A stretch of DNA of 64,000 nucleotides from Calidifontibacillus erzurumensis (GTDB lineage: Bacteria; Bacillota; Bacilli; Bacillales; Bacillaceae_J), in assembly GCF_013303125.1 (NCBI RefSeq), contig NZ_JABTTE010000012.1:1-64000 (forward strand). The letters run 5' to 3'. The position numbers and the translations under genes were made by a program. Shown here piece after piece: positions 9,168 to 19,862 of this stretch. The stretch's first letter is position 1. Every line of letters begins with the position of its first letter. The notes under the pieces are model-generated. The model saw nothing but the letters and a program-made list of their open reading frames with translations. It was not told the DNA's origin and ran no database searches.

Positions 9168-10187
9168 TTATTCTCCCAATCTTTTCGAGTACTGCTTTTC
9201 ATAATACTGTTGGTAATCACCAGAAATAATATTTTCCCACCAATCTTTGTTATTGAGATACCACTGGATTGTTTGTTTAATACCTTCTTCAAAGCTATAT
9301 TTTGGTTTCCACCCTAACTTTGTTCGCAATTTTGTGGCATCAATCGCATAACGACGGTCATGTCCTAGACGATCATCAACAAATTTTATCAATGACTCAG
9401 ACTTTCCAAGCTCTTTTAAAATAACCTTTACAACTTCTATGTTTGTTCTTTCATTATTGCCGCCAATATTATAAACCTCTCCAACCTGTCCAATATGAAG
9501 AACTAAATCGATGGCTTGACAATGATCGAATACGTGTAGCCAATCCCGGACATTTAGACCATCACCATAAACAGGAAGCGGCTTATCGTTAAGAGCGTTT
9601 ATAATCATTAAAGGAATCAATTTTTCAGGAAAATGATAAGGACCATAATTATTTGAACATCTTGTAATATTTACAGGAAGTCCATATGTTTCATGGTAGG
9701 CTCGAACAAGCAAGTCAGCCCCGGCTTTACTTGCACTATATGGACTATTAGGCGCTAAAGGTGTTTCTTCTGTAAAATAACCTGTATCCCCTAACGTTCC
9801 ATATACTTCATCGGTCGATATTTGCAAGTATTTTTTTACTTGATACGTTTTTGCAGCATCGAGTAAAACTTGTGTTCCTAAGACATTTGTTTTTATAAAA
9901 ATTTCTGGATCAGAAATGCTTCGGTCCACATGGGATTCCGCAGCAAAATTCAAAACATAATCAAATTGCTCATCTTCAAATAATTGATGAATAAACGGGC
10001 GGTCGGAAATATCCCCTTTTACAAACTTGTAATTCGGTTTATTTTCAATATCTTTTAAATTACTAAGATTGCCTGCGTATGTTAATTTATCGAGATTTAC
10101 AATCTGATAGTTTGGATATTTATCTACCATATAACGAATGAAATTGCTTCCAATGAACCCCGCCCCGCCTGTAACAAGTACTTTCAT
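9168..10187 (-). CDS. rmlB: dTDP-glucose 4,6-dehydratase
   Basis: A 339-residue extended short-chain dehydrogenase converting dTDP-glucose to dTDP-4-keto-6-deoxyglucose. The NAD-binding motif VTGGAGFIGSNFIRY starts at residue 5. STDEVYG carries the dehydratase-specific Asp-Glu pair, and YSASKAGAD is the catalytic YxxxK. Other family blocks are NFAAESHVDRSI and RCSNNYGPYHFPEKLIP. It is second to third in the order rmlA-rmlC-rmlB-rmlD, with short spacing. Confidence 0.97.
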   Translation of the reverse strand: MKVLVTGGAGFIGSNFIRYMVDKYPNYQIVNLDKLTYAGNLSNLKDIENKPNYKFVKGDISDRPFIHQLFEDEQFDYVLNFAAESHVDRSISDPEIFIKTNVLGTQVLLDAAKTYQVKKYLQISTDEVYGTLGDTGYFTEETPLAPNSPYSASKAGADLLVRAYHETYGLPVNITRCSNNYGPYHFPEKLIPLMIINALNDKPLPVYGDGLNVRDWLHVFDHCQAIDLVLHIGQVGEVYNIGGNNERTNIEVVKVILKELGKSESLIKFVDDRLGHDRRYAIDATKLRTKLGWKPKYSFEEGIKQTIQWYLNNKDWWENIISGDYQQYYEKQYSKRLGE

Positions 10188-10202
10188 TTGAATGATTTCC
10201 TC

Positions 10203-10757
10203 CTAGAACGAAAAATTATTTTCTGCATCTTTAAGAAGCGGATGCACTTGATCTTTTTCAGAAAGCACTGGATCTGAAACAGGCCAATCGATCCCAAGCG
10301 CAGGGTCATTCCAAAAGATCCCACGATCATGTTCAGGGGAATAAAACTCATCCACCTTATAATTCACTTCCGTATGTTCAACCAAAGTGCAATATCCATG
10401 GGCAAACCCTTTCGGAATTAAAAGTTGGCGCTTATTATGCTCACTTAAGATCACACCAACCCACTCGCCAAATGTCGGCGATCCTTCACGGATATCAACA
10501 GCAACATCATAAATAGCTCCCCTTGTGCAGCGCACTAACTTCGTTTGGGCTTTCGGCTCCAATTGGTAATGCAGTCCTCTTAGAGTACCTGCAGGAATGG
10601 ATAGCGAATGGTTATCTTGTACAAAATTGATATCTAGACCGAATTCTTGAAATAACTTTGCATTATATGTTTCCATGAAAAAACCGCGATGATCACCAAA
10701 TACTTTTGGTTCTAAAATCAGGACACCATCTAGTTTTGTTTTTGTAATCTTCATCAT
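10203..10757 (-). CDS. rmlC: dTDP-4-dehydrorhamnose 3,5-epimerase
   Basis: A 184-residue cupin-fold epimerase acting between RmlB and RmlD. The family block GDHRGFFMETYN is near residue 22, the catalytic His region is LRGLHYQ, and AHGYCTL is near residue 120. Two ATGs stand in tandem (10757 and 10754); AAGGTG is better spaced for the second, so the true start may be 10754. Gene spacing of about 15-20 bp on each side supports an operon with rmlA and rmlB. Confidence 0.95.
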   Translation of the reverse strand: MMKITKTKLDGVLILEPKVFGDHRGFFMETYNAKLFQEFGLDINFVQDNHSLSIPAGTLRGLHYQLEPKAQTKLVRCTRGAIYDVAVDIREGSPTFGEWVGVILSEHNKRQLLIPKGFAHGYCTLVEHTEVNYKVDEFYSPEHDRGIFWNDPALGIDWPVSDPVLSEKDQVHPLLKDAENNFSF

Positions 10758-10778
10758 TTCACCTTATTCCCGTATCTA

Positions 10779-11648
10779 TTAATATCTGTTAGCGAGTTTT
10801 AATAAATATTGACCATACCCATTTTTTTCTAAAGGTTTCGCTAATTTTAATAATTGATCTTTTGTAATGTATCCTTTATTAAAGGCGATTTCCTCAATAC
10901 AAGCCACTTTTAAGCTTTGCCGCTTTTCGATTGTTTCAATAAATTGGGAAGCTTCAAGAAGCGATTCATGGGTACCTGTATCAAGCCACGCAAATCCCCG
11001 CCCTAAAAGTTCAACATGCAAATCTCCTAATTCCAGATATGCTTTATTAACGTCTGTTATTTCTAATTCGCCTCTTGCAGACGGCTGAATACTTTTGGCA
11101 ATATCTATCACTCTATTGTCATAAAAATACAGACCGGTCACAGCATAATTCGATTTTGGCTGCTTCGGTTTTTCCTCAATTGAAATAACCTTTCCTTCCT
11201 TATCGAATTCTACAACACCAAAACGCTCCGGATCATTTACATAATAACCAAAAATAGTCGCTTTGTTTTTACGCTGTGCCACTTTTTCTAATAAGCCTGT
11301 AAACCCATGCCCATAAAAAATATTATCTCCTAAAATTAAGGCAACATGATCATTACCAATGAAACCCTTACCAATAATAAAAGCTTGCGCAATCCCATCC
11401 GGGGATGGCTGAATGGCATAAGACAATGACAACCCTATATCGGAACCATCCCCAAATAACTCTTGAAATCTTGGTGTATCTTTCGGAGTGGAAATGATTA
11501 AGATTTCTCGAATTCCAGCCAACATTAAAACAGATAAGGGATAATAGATCATAGGTTTGTCGTAAACAGGCAGCAATTGTTTTGTTATTGTACGAGTAAT
11601 TGGATATAACCGGGTTCCACTTCCACCAGCGAGGATGATTCCTTTCAA
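10779..11648 (-). CDS. rmlA: Glucose-1-phosphate thymidylyltransferase
   Basis: First enzyme of dTDP-L-rhamnose synthesis, making dTDP-glucose. The signature [19 protein letters not shown] is at the very start; [26 protein letters not shown] and DTGTHESL are also visible. The frame extends to a TTG at 11663, but GAGGTG lies 7 nt before a second TTG at 11648, immediately ahead of KGIILAGG where the family starts, so a TTG start at 11648 is chosen. About 289 residues, as in typical RmlA enzymes. Confidence 0.95.
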   Translation of the reverse strand: MKGIILAGGSGTRLYPITRTITKQLLPVYDKPMIYYPLSVLMLAGIREILIISTPKDTPRFQELFGDGSDIGLSLSYAIQPSPDGIAQAFIIGKGFIGNDHVALILGDNIFYGHGFTGLLEKVAQRKNKATIFGYYVNDPERFGVVEFDKEGKVISIEEKPKQPKSNYAVTGLYFYDNRVIDIAKSIQPSARGELEITDVNKAYLELGDLHVELLGRGFAWLDTGTHESLLEASQFIETIEKRQSLKVACIEEIAFNKGYITKDQLLKLAKPLEKNGYGQYLLKLANRY

Positions 11649-11673
11649 AATAAAACACCTCAAAAATACTTTT

Positions 11674-12651
11674 TTATTTTTTCTTATTAAATAGAAACAT
11701 TATAAGTAAAAATCCAATATTTCGTATTAGACCATTTTTTCTAAACCGATAAACGCATATATCCACTAACCTTAACAACCTATTTTTTTCTAATAGTTGA
11801 ATGAATGATTTAATAAGATAAAATTGTTCTTTTGATAATTGACTATTATATACTGTTATAAATTGTTGAGCTTGCTCTATTATTTTCTTTACAGACTTAA
11901 AAGCCTCTCTATATTTAGATTTAGTAAAAAATTGTCTAATTGAATATTTTTTTGCACCTACATTATTTCCACTATGTTGACGATATAAAACAGTAGGTTT
12001 ATAGATATGATTTATTCCACCATATAAACTAGCTACTAACGCAATCCACCAATCATGCATTATTGCTTTTTGAGGAATATTTTTAACCAATTCCTTTAGA
12101 TGTTTATTAATCATCATCGTACATCCAGTGACAATGTTTTGAGTGAGTAAATTATTTAATTTATTATACTTTGGATTTAATTTTTGATATTCCCAAAATG
12201 ACCTGGAGATAACCTTTAAATCATTGTCAACAACAGTCAAATCTGTGTGAACTAATAGAGGGCTATTTGGAAATTCTTTTTCAAGTGATAGCATTTTTTT
12301 TATTGTTATTTCAACCTTATCACTTAACCAAATATCATCTTGATCACAAAACATAATATAAGGTGCACTAGAATATTCCAATAACTTTGAAAAACTTTGA
12401 CAAGGTCTTAAGTTTTGAAAATGATCTTGAATAAAAATAACTTTTTCGGGGTATTGATTCATAAAATCATTGATAACTGAAATTGTATCATCATTTGATC
12501 CGTCATCCCGGATAATGATTTTCCAATCTTGATAGGACTGATTTAAAATTGACAATAATAACTCAGGTAAATATTTACTACCATTATAAGTTGAAAGTAG
12601 AATATCAACTTTATTAGAATTATTATTTAAACCATTAATATTTTTTTTCAT
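11674..12651 (-). CDS. Glycosyltransferase family 2
   Basis: A 325-residue GT-A transferase. The N-terminal [18 protein letters not shown], the donor-binding RDDGSNDDT, and the DXD region CDQDDIWL match the rhamnosyltransferase-type GT2 subgroup seen in polysaccharide clusters. A conserved MHDWW is near residue 195. The start is preceded by AAGGT. The gene is clearly more AT-rich than the rml genes next to it, which marks the edge of an AT-rich block reaching to about 22.1 kb. Sugar specificity is not readable; dTDP-rhamnose is inferred from the neighbouring rmlABCD. Confidence 0.85.
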   Translation of the reverse strand: MKKNINGLNNNSNKVDILLSTYNGSKYLPELLLSILNQSYQDWKIIIRDDGSNDDTISVINDFMNQYPEKVIFIQDHFQNLRPCQSFSKLLEYSSAPYIMFCDQDDIWLSDKVEITIKKMLSLEKEFPNSPLLVHTDLTVVDNDLKVISRSFWEYQKLNPKYNKLNNLLTQNIVTGCTMMINKHLKELVKNIPQKAIMHDWWIALVASLYGGINHIYKPTVLYRQHSGNNVGAKKYSIRQFFTKSKYREAFKSVKKIIEQAQQFITVYNSQLSKEQFYLIKSFIQLLEKNRLLRLVDICVYRFRKNGLIRNIGFLLIMFLFNKKK

Positions 12652-12901
12652 AGAATCTTTACCTTCAGTTCAATATAAAATTTCTATTAGCATATATTAA
12701 CAACTTTAGTTATTTACTGTGGGACTTCAATATTTTAATAGTATCTAAATTGGCTTTTTCATATTTTTATAATTCTGTTTGAAGCAAATCTAATAGTCCT
12801 TCCATTAAAAGTAAAAAAGGCATAAAAATTAATATGTGTGTTAAATTTTACTTATTTGACATTTAATTTTAATTACGAAAAACAATAGATTTAAAATAGA
12901 T

Positions 12902-14032
12902 TTATGTATTGTCCAGAGTATCTTTAATATATTTATCCATTATTTTTGATTGTATATATTCTGCCCTACTATTCCAACAATTTTCTTTAATAAAACCATA
13001 TAATTCAGATTCTGTTTTAAACGGTTTTTCTAGTGTTACATTCTTTACAATATTAATCAGTTCATGATATGAATTATATAAGTAGAGGTATTTCGAAAAC
13101 CTTCTTGTTTCAATACTATTTACCGCAATTGTTGGTTTATTACAACTAAGATATTCATAAACTTTTACCGGATTAATTGTATTAATTAAATCGTTTAATT
13201 TAAATGTATATAAACAAACATCAAATTTTCTTATTACTGAAAATACTTCTTCTTTTCGTATTGGGTCATAATAAAGTATATTTTGATTATTGCTCTTTTT
13301 TATGTTATTCCTTCCTACTAATACTATTTTAATATTTTTGTTTAATTCTAAAATTTTATAAATTGCCTCATAGTCAAACCAATGATCAATTGTACCAATA
13401 TACCCAAATACGGTATAACCCTTCTTTTTTAAATTATCTATTTTTTTGGTTATCTCATTTTCTATTTCTACATATAAAGTATTTAAGTCCACTGCATTAT
13501 TAACAACAAAAACTTCTTTATTTTTAATAGATATTTCAGAATAAAAAGAACAACTAGAAATAAAAATTAAATCTGATCTATTAATTAACTGCTTTTCATA
13601 CTTTATTAATAATAACTTCATTAGTGGATTTTTTGTTAATGATTGATATTCATCCATTTTATCGTAAATAATTATTTTACTTTTTATATTCTTTATAATT
13701 GGAAAATACATTGGACTTCCCAGCCAAATCATATCACATTCAGTAAGATATTTATACAATTTAATTTTTTCATGTAAGGAATTAATACCAGTAAAGTCAA
13801 ATAGTTCAATAACTTTTGGTAACCTAAACATACCTGAAGGAGTTACTATTTTAAGGTTTCCTAACATTTTATTGGAATCTAACTTTTTTTTCCATTTTCC
13901 TTTATTACTTAGGAAACTCAACGAAGGTTCTATATAATAAACTTCAAATTTTTTTGATAATTGTTCTGCCAAATGTTGGGGTCGCTGTTTCAAATCGTCC
14001 CAGTATATGGGAGAAAAATAAGCAATCTTCAC
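12902..14032 (-). CDS. Glycosyltransferase, GT4/TuaH-like
   Basis: About 376 residues of GT-B type. The N terminus (KIAYFSPIYWDDLKQRPQHL) has the WDxxxQRPQ block of TuaH-like and related glycosyltransferases. The C-terminal half has FGYIGTIDHWFD and the nucleotide-sugar-binding NPVKVYEYLSCNKPTIA segment. The frame opens at 14059, but a GTG at 14032 has GAGGGG 5 nt upstream and gives the family-like start, so I use it. In Geobacillus slg clusters a GT4-type enzyme (WsaF) works beside the WsaE fusion. That correspondence is inferred from context, not from a motif. Confidence 0.75.
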   Translation of the reverse strand: MKIAYFSPIYWDDLKQRPQHLAEQLSKKFEVYYIEPSLSFLSNKGKWKKKLDSNKMLGNLKIVTPSGMFRLPKVIELFDFTGINSLHEKIKLYKYLTECDMIWLGSPMYFPIIKNIKSKIIIYDKMDEYQSLTKNPLMKLLLIKYEKQLINRSDLIFISSCSFYSEISIKNKEVFVVNNAVDLNTLYVEIENEITKKIDNLKKKGYTVFGYIGTIDHWFDYEAIYKILELNKNIKIVLVGRNNIKKSNNQNILYYDPIRKEEVFSVIRKFDVCLYTFKLNDLINTINPVKVYEYLSCNKPTIAVNSIETRRFSKYLYLYNSYHELINIVKNVTLEKPFKTESELYGFIKENCWNSRAEYIQSKIMDKYIKDTLDNT

Positions 14033-14121
14033 AAAATCCCCTCTTTCAAATTTCAACATTTTATTCCATTTATTTTTACTGTACCTAAATGCCTATGATA
14101 TTAAAATATTAATAGTGATAT

Positions 14122-14241
14122 AAAGGGGCTATCTTATAAAGAAAATCCCCTATGCTGTCAAGATTCCTAACATATCAAGAGTATAAATGATAGAAAGGAG
14201 CACCCCATTCGTCGACAATGCGACTTTGAAACTGCCCCTTT
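14122..14241. repeat. Short inverted-repeat element (possible IS footprint) between two glycosyltransferase genes
   Basis: AAAGGGGC at 14122-14129 is answered by GCCCCTTT at 14234-14241; a few further bases and an AAAG also match in the inner arms, giving imperfect ends of about 18-20 bp around roughly 120 bp. It begins just past the stop of the 1143-residue gene. The interior has no coding content and no clear target duplication, so it may be a decayed IS or MITE remnant. The family is not identified. Confidence 0.35.
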
Positions 14242-14252
14242 CTAACATAAAG

Positions 14253-17200
14253 CTAAATAATATCATTTTTGAAATAAAATTCTCTATTTTCTAAATCTCG
14301 CTCTTTTAGGTCAATTAAATCACAATAGGCCTGAAGTAAACATCTTTTATGAAAAATTTCATATTCATTTTTATTTTTTTCTTCCATTTTTGAGATTTCT
14401 TCTTTTATTATCTGGACATGTTGTTTATCACTATCAATATTAAAATCCATTGGAAGATATAAATCTTTTTGTAATTGATAATTGGTTAGAATACCAGCAC
14501 GCAATGTTTTTCTTACATGTTCTTTTGTATACCGCTCTGGATCTACATCATGAATTACAAATGATTTTGGATTTAATCCAACCTTAAATCCAATTTCTTT
14601 CATTAGCTGTGAAACGACAATTTCTTCACCGCCAGAATAATCATTTCCTTTTCTACCATAGGAAACTCTAAAGCCTCCTATTCTATATAGAGCTTCCGAC
14701 CTAATAGCAAAATTTGCCCCATAAGGAAATTCCCAATAGTTTTCCACTTCAATATATTTATCACTATTAATAATAAACTGGCTCCATAAAGCCTCTGATC
14801 CAGGAACAACCACTTGAGGAGTTGGATTTGGAATATTTAAAACAATATTTCCTCCAATTACCCCCGCTTCTGGATGTTCCTCAAAACATTTGTAAGTTTC
14901 TTCAAGAAGGTTGGGATTTGCAATCGCATCATCATCAATATATAAAATAATCTCACCAGATGCTTCAAACATACCAACATTCCTTGCGTAAGACAATCCC
15001 TTCAAAGGAGCCACAGTATATTTAATAAAATCTTTTGGTAATGAATATTCTTCAATCAAATCGTTTATCATATCAAATATTTCAAAATTTGAATAGTCAT
15101 TGTTTACTACAATAATTTCATACTCATCTTTTGACATCGATTGATTAATAACCGCTTTTACTGCATTCAATAATTTTTCAGACCTTTTATATGAACAAAT
15201 TATAACTGATAATTTTTTTCTATAACTTTTCTCCTGTTCAATTAACCCTTCAATAGCATGCGCATGTTTGCTTTTAATTTTGGCATCGATAAATGCAAAT
15301 ACAGAAGAAACATCCTTTGCAAAAAACCATCCCTTATAGTTTTGCAGTTTCGGAAGAGAAATACTACCATTTAAAGTCAAATAAACATCCCAATTATCAG
15401 TAATTTCAGGGAGTTCAACCTGAGAAGCAGGTGTTATTAGTATTTTATATAAATTCCTTTTTTCTTGTTTTACGAATTCATAGTTTCCAGTAGAATAATT
15501 AACATATACTACTGGATTTCCAATATTTAGTTCTGGCAATTTATTATATTGATTAATATCAAGAATAAGATGTCCTTTGCTTAAAATTGTTTCTTTCAAT
15601 TCATCAATAAAAGGACCCTCACCATCGATTATCCATATTAATGATGATAAATAGAAATCTCTTCTAAAGTCATCTAACACCATAAGTTTATATCTATTAG
15701 CAGTAATACCTAATTTTTTATCTTGAGCTGTTAATGATTTCTCATGAAACCTGTAATCATATATTGGTTCCTTGAACTTAGTATGTTTTAAATTAAATAA
15801 AGAATTAATTTGCATCCAATAATCATAGTCTTCTAATGTATGCTTATACATCGAATAGTCTTCAATGACATATGCTACTTGAGACCGATACATAAAAGCT
15901 GCCCCAATTGTATTATTAGGGTATACATTTAATTCGTAAGCTTTCTTTGGAAGATTTACAATAGAACTTCCCTTAGGTTCTTCATACCAACCATGATTTT
16001 TAATTAATTCTCCTTGATTATCTATAAGCCTCATATTTGCGTATATCATTGCCAAGTTGATATCTGATTTTAGCTCTTTAACCATTTTTTCTAAAAATTC
16101 AGGGTGCAGTATATTATCAGCACTGGTCCAAGTATAGAACTCACCTTGTGCAAGTCTAAATCCTCTAGAAAGTGTTCTTGGTATCTTTCTATTTTCTTGA
16201 TGTATTACTTTAATTCTATTATCTTTCTTAGCAAATTCATCGAGTATACTCCCAGTATTATCTGTAGAGCCATCATTAATAATTATTAACTCAAAATGCT
16301 TATATGTTTGATTTAGAATACTATTTATTGCTTCTGCAACCATATCCTCTCCATTGTATACCGGCAAGACTATCGATACGAGTCCTTCTTTGTAAGGAAC
16401 TTTAAGGTTTTTTAAATTAAGATTATAATTTTTATTCCTAGCAACCTTATAGCTAACAAATTTATATTCATACCAGTTTAGTTTATTATTTTCTTGTTCA
16501 TTTCCCTTATTTGTTACTTTATAATCTCTTCCTTGAAATAGTTTTTGCTTTACTTTTTTTAAAAGTATTCTGAGACCGTATTCCTTCCAAATTGAGATTG
16601 CTTTAAATACAGGATTTTTTTGCCTATTGCTTCTTTTGAGCAGTTTATAAATATACTTAATAGGAGTATTATCTCTCAACTTATAATATCTTGTTGCAAT
16701 CTTCCAAAAATCCGAAGCATATATATGGTTTAACTGAATAATAGCATTATTCAATTCGCTTTCTTTTTCGTTCACCAAATTCGATAATTTTTCTTCGTTT
16801 TTCTTAAGCTCTGTGATAATATTTTTTAGAGTTAAAATTTCTTTTCTATAAACTAATAATTGTTTGTTTTCTTCAAGTAGTCTTTCAATTTCCTCTTCAA
16901 ATACTTTCTTTTCTCTGTTTATAGAGCTGATAATTTCCTCTTTGCTATTAATAATATTTATTAATGTTGTCATTTGCTCTTCTTTTTCTAATTCCATTTT
17001 TTTTAATCGATCCTCTAACAAAGGAACATCATTAATTAAAGAATCAACTGTTAAATTTTCAAGATTTACTACCTCTCTGTTGGCATAAATAATTAAAAGT
17101 TGCTTTCCATACCAATACGAAGGATTCAGCTTAGATGCATCATACTCTTTTATATATACACACTGGAAATTCTCAATATTTATCGGGAAGCTGTGATAAT

Positions 17201-17684
17201 CGAAAGTAAAAAAATGTTCATCTATCCGTTCATATTCTTGAAACGGAACTAATAATGCTAAATAGCATTTCGTTTGGCTAAGCATTTCTTTGACTAAAGA
17301 TAGGGGATCAGTAAAATGTTCTAAAGTATTTGAGGAAAACACCAAATCATATTGTTGATTTAACTTATCAATACTTGTACAAATAAAATGATTGTCAGGA
17401 TAATATTTCTTAGCTTTTTCGATTGCCGACTCAGAGAAATCAATTCCCACTACTTTCGATTTGGGAAATGCCTTAGACAATATTACAGTTCCATCCCCAC
17501 TAGCGCAACCTGCATCACAAATACTGAGTTCTCTACTTTGAACATCTTCAATTAACCATTTTGGAAAAAGATCGAGTGCAAGATTATAAAAAAATGTTGT
17601 TTGTTCTCTACCTTGACACTCTTCCCAATCGTTTTCAAATCTATAATTCCAGTAATGTTTACTATTAATTGTTAAATCTCTCAT
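14253..17684 (-). CDS. Trifunctional methyltransferase and tandem GT2 glycosyltransferase (WsaE-like)
   Basis: A 1143-residue cytoplasmic fusion. Residues 1-200: SAM-dependent methyltransferase, with CDAGCASGDGT (motif I, near 55), VVGIDFSESAIEKA and SSNTLEHF. Residues about 230-325: a Glu/Lys-rich coiled coil. Residues about 430-640: GT2 domain with VSIVLPVYNGEDMV, INDGSTDNTG and TSADNI. Residues about 825-1060: second GT2 domain with LSVIICSYKRSEK, VNNDYSNF and YIDDDAIANP. The same order (methyltransferase, two rhamnosyltransferases) is known for WsaE of Geobacillus S-layer glycosylation, which extends the rhamnan and 2-O-methylates the chain end. It starts directly after the wzt stop with GAGGAG inside wzt, so it is tightly coupled to the ABC exporter that would recognise the cap. 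The specific linkages are inference. Confidence 0.85.
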   Translation of the reverse strand: MRDLTINSKHYWNYRFENDWEECQGREQTTFFYNLALDLFPKWLIEDVQSRELSICDAGCASGDGTVILSKAFPKSKVVGIDFSESAIEKAKKYYPDNHFICTSIDKLNQQYDLVFSSNTLEHFTDPLSLVKEMLSQTKCYLALLVPFQEYERIDEHFFTFDYHSFPINIENFQCVYIKEYDASKLNPSYWYGKQLLIIYANREVVNLENLTVDSLINDVPLLEDRLKKMELEKEEQMTTLINIINSKEEIISSINREKKVFEEEIERLLEENKQLLVYRKEILTLKNIITELKKNEEKLSNLVNEKESELNNAIIQLNHIYASDFWKIATRYYKLRDNTPIKYIYKLLKRSNRQKNPVFKAISIWKEYGLRILLKKVKQKLFQGRDYKVTNKGNEQENNKLNWYEYKFVSYKVARNKNYNLNLKNLKVPYKEGLVSIVLPVYNGEDMVAEAINSILNQTYKHFELIIINDGSTDNTGSILDEFAKKDNRIKVIHQENRKIPRTLSRGFRLAQGEFYTWTSADNILHPEFLEKMVKELKSDINLAMIYANMRLIDNQGELIKNHGWYEEPKGSSIVNLPKKAYELNVYPNNTIGAAFMYRSQVAYVIEDYSMYKHTLEDYDYWMQINSLFNLKHTKFKEPIYDYRFHEKSLTAQDKKLGITANRYKLMVLDDFRRDFYLSSLIWIIDGEGPFIDELKETILSKGHLILDINQYNKLPELNIGNPVVYVNYSTGNYEFVKQEKRNLYKILITPASQVELPEITDNWDVYLTLNGSISLPKLQNYKGWFFAKDVSSVFAFIDAKIKSKHAHAIEGLIEQEKSYRKKLSVIICSYKRSEKLLNAVKAVINQSMSKDEYEIIVVNNDYSNFEIFDMINDLIEEYSLPKDFIKYTVAPLKGLSYARNVGMFEASGEIILYIDDDAIANPNLLEETYKCFEEHPEAGVIGGNIVLNIPNPTPQVVVPGSEALWSQFIINSDKYIEVENYWEFPYGANFAIRSEALYRIGGFRVSYGRKGNDYSGGEEIVVSQLMKEIGFKVGLNPKSFVIHDVDPERYTKEHVRKTLRAGILTNYQLQKDLYLPMDFNIDSDKQHVQIIKEEISKMEEKNKNEYEIFHKRCLLQAYCDLIDLKERDLENREFYFKNDII

Positions 17685-18974
17685 TTAAACATGCTCCTCT
17701 AATAATTGTAAATCTTGATCTACTGGTATATTTACCAATCCAAAAATAGATTCTTTTGAATAAACCTTAAAGTATCTGGCTCCTTCGATGTATTCAAAAT
17801 AGTTAATACTTGGATCTTGTCGATTTTCTATTGCAACAACTAGTATATAATCCCCATCTTTAAGATAGTTTGTAAATTCAAATGTAACTATAGCCTCGCA
17901 CCCATTTTTTGTAAATTTAATCTTCCCTTTATCATATGTTGTTGATACTAATATATCAATCCCTAACTTATTTTTAATGGAAAATGCTACACTTAAATAG
18001 TCTAAGTCAATATTCTCTGGTATCGTAAATAGGATTTTTATTTGTATTTTCTCTCCTATTTCAAAAACTTCTTTATCTATACCATGGTTGTTTAAAATGC
18101 GGATACCCTTAATTAATCCAATATGACTGCCCCAGTGATTTATTGAATCATCAATTATAAAATTATTTTTATGTGTAAAAGATGCTTCGGAAACTTCATT
18201 GACTTCAGTTAATACTTTCTCTGTTTCTAAAGTATTTTTATCCCCCTTCATGAATTCCATGAAGTCAGCTGTAACACTTACAGTGTCTCCTATCCTTACA
18301 ATTTTTCCATCATTTATCCACATTACACGATCACAAAAATTTCTTATGCTTATAACATCATGACCTACAAATAAAATCGTTATCCCTTTATCTTTTAAAT
18401 CTTTAAAACGGTTAAAACATTTTGATTGAAATTTCAAATCACCAACTGCTAGAGCTTCGTCAACTATTAAAATATCTGGATCAACATGTATAGCGACTGC
18501 AAATGCTAAACGTGCAAACATACCACTTGAATACATTTTTACTGGTTGATTAATAAATTCCCCTATATCTGCAAAAGAAATAATACTTTCCAAACGAGTT
18601 TCCATTTCTTCTTTTGATATACCCATCAAAGTTCCATTTAAATATATGTTTTCAATCCCAGTAAGTTCAGGATTGAAACCAGCACCAAGTTCTAATAATG
18701 CTGCAACTTTTCCACGCTTGTGTATAACACCACTTGTAGGAGTTATAATACCAGTTATAATTTTTAATAGTGTCGATTTTCCTGAACCATTACGACCAAT
18801 GATCCCTAATGTTTCACCTTTTTTTACCCGAAAGGTAATATTGTCAAGAGCAGTAAAGGTGGTGTGATATTTTTTTCTTAATGGGTGTAAAGTTTCCTTA
18901 AGTCTATCTGAGGATTTGTTATATATTTTATACACCTTACTTATATCATTTACTTCTATAGAATATTCATGCAT
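17685..18974 (-). CDS. wzt: Polysaccharide ABC exporter, ATP-binding subunit with C-terminal glycan-binding domain
   Basis: About 430 residues. The nucleotide-binding domain has Walker A GRNGSGKS (near 65), the signature YSSGMFARLAFA and Walker B ILIVDEALAVGD, with GHD as the H-loop. From about 270 to the end lies an extra beta-rich domain of the Wzt C-terminal type, which in O9a-like and S-layer glycan systems binds the modified chain end before export. A TTG at 18986 is possible, but the ATG at 18974 (12 nt after AGGAG) matches the family start. It forms an operon with wzm (upstream) and the methyltransferase fusion (directly downstream), which fits cap-dependent chain termination and export. 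Confidence 0.92.
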   Translation of the reverse strand: MHEYSIEVNDISKVYKIYNKSSDRLKETLHPLRKKYHTTFTALDNITFRVKKGETLGIIGRNGSGKSTLLKIITGIITPTSGVIHKRGKVAALLELGAGFNPELTGIENIYLNGTLMGISKEEMETRLESIISFADIGEFINQPVKMYSSGMFARLAFAVAIHVDPDILIVDEALAVGDLKFQSKCFNRFKDLKDKGITILFVGHDVISIRNFCDRVMWINDGKIVRIGDTVSVTADFMEFMKGDKNTLETEKVLTEVNEVSEASFTHKNNFIIDDSINHWGSHIGLIKGIRILNNHGIDKEVFEIGEKIQIKILFTIPENIDLDYLSVAFSIKNKLGIDILVSTTYDKGKIKFTKNGCEAIVTFEFTNYLKDGDYILVVAIENRQDPSINYFEYIEGARYFKVYSKESIFGLVNIPVDQDLQLLEEHV

Positions 18975-18989
18975 TTTAAGCTTCAACTC

Positions 18990-19781
18990 CTAAAGTACAT
19001 CCGGAAAATGAATACGCAATCTATTAAAAAGAGCATATCCAAATACAAAAATAACTAAAGTCACTCCCCAAAAATAGATTGTAAGAAAAGGATGTTCCCA
19101 AAACCATTCATAATCTATTAACGAATTACGATAACCAACAACAATATAATAAATTGGGTTCAATTTAAATAAAAAATGATATTTTTCTGGAGCTATGTTT
19201 AAATTCCAAAAAATAGGGGTAATCCAAAAAAATAATTGAAGAAACATTCCTACAAATTGCCCGACATCTTTTAAGAATACATTTAAAGAAGATGTAATCC
19301 AAGATAATCCAATAACAAAAATTATGTTTGAAAATGTATAATAAAATAACTGAAAAGTATATTGGTTGGGATAGTATCCATATATTGCAAATATCACAAT
19401 TAGAACTACTATGAAAAAAAGGTGTACAAACATTGCAGAAACAATTTTAATTAAAGGTAGTACACTCACAGGGAAAACTAGTTTCTTCACTAAAAAACTA
19501 TTCTCTATAATTGACATTGTTGAATTTGCAATAGATTCTGAGAAAAAAAACCATGGTACTATTCCAGCTATTAGCCATAATATAAACGGAAAGTTATCTA
19601 CTGGTAAAGATTTGAATCCAATTTGAAAAACAAACCAATATACAAATATTATTATTATAGGGTGAAAAAATGCCCAAAATACCCCCAAAAATGATCCTAA
19701 ATACTTTAATTTTAAATCTTTAAGAGCTAATTCTATGACTAGCCTTCCCATTCTATTTAAATTGATAAAATTATTTTGCAA
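18990..19781 (-). CDS. wzm: Polysaccharide ABC exporter, permease subunit
   Basis: About 263 residues with six predicted membrane segments, of the ABC-2 permease type. It opens with the amphipathic region ELALKDLKLKYLGSFLG that precedes the first membrane helix in Wzm/TagG proteins, followed by FWAFFHPIIIIFVYWFVF. FWITPIFWN and FKLNPIYYIVVGYRNSL are conserved family blocks. The frame is open to ATG 19799; a TTG at 19781 lies just after GGGGGGTG and may be the real start. It is next to wzt with only about 15 bp between, and together they export the lipid-linked glycan across the membrane. Confidence 0.9.
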   Translation of the reverse strand: MQNNFINLNRMGRLVIELALKDLKLKYLGSFLGVFWAFFHPIIIIFVYWFVFQIGFKSLPVDNFPFILWLIAGIVPWFFFSESIANSTMSIIENSFLVKKLVFPVSVLPLIKIVSAMFVHLFFIVVLIVIFAIYGYYPNQYTFQLFYYTFSNIIFVIGLSWITSSLNVFLKDVGQFVGMFLQLFFWITPIFWNLNIAPEKYHFLFKLNPIYYIVVGYRNSLIDYEWFWEHPFLTIYFWGVTLVIFVFGYALFNRLRIHFPDVL

Positions 19782-19862
19782 ACAAACACCCCCCATCATG
19801 AGTGAATATAGATATTAAGGATTAAACCAATTCATTTATATTTTAACTACACATTTTTAAAC

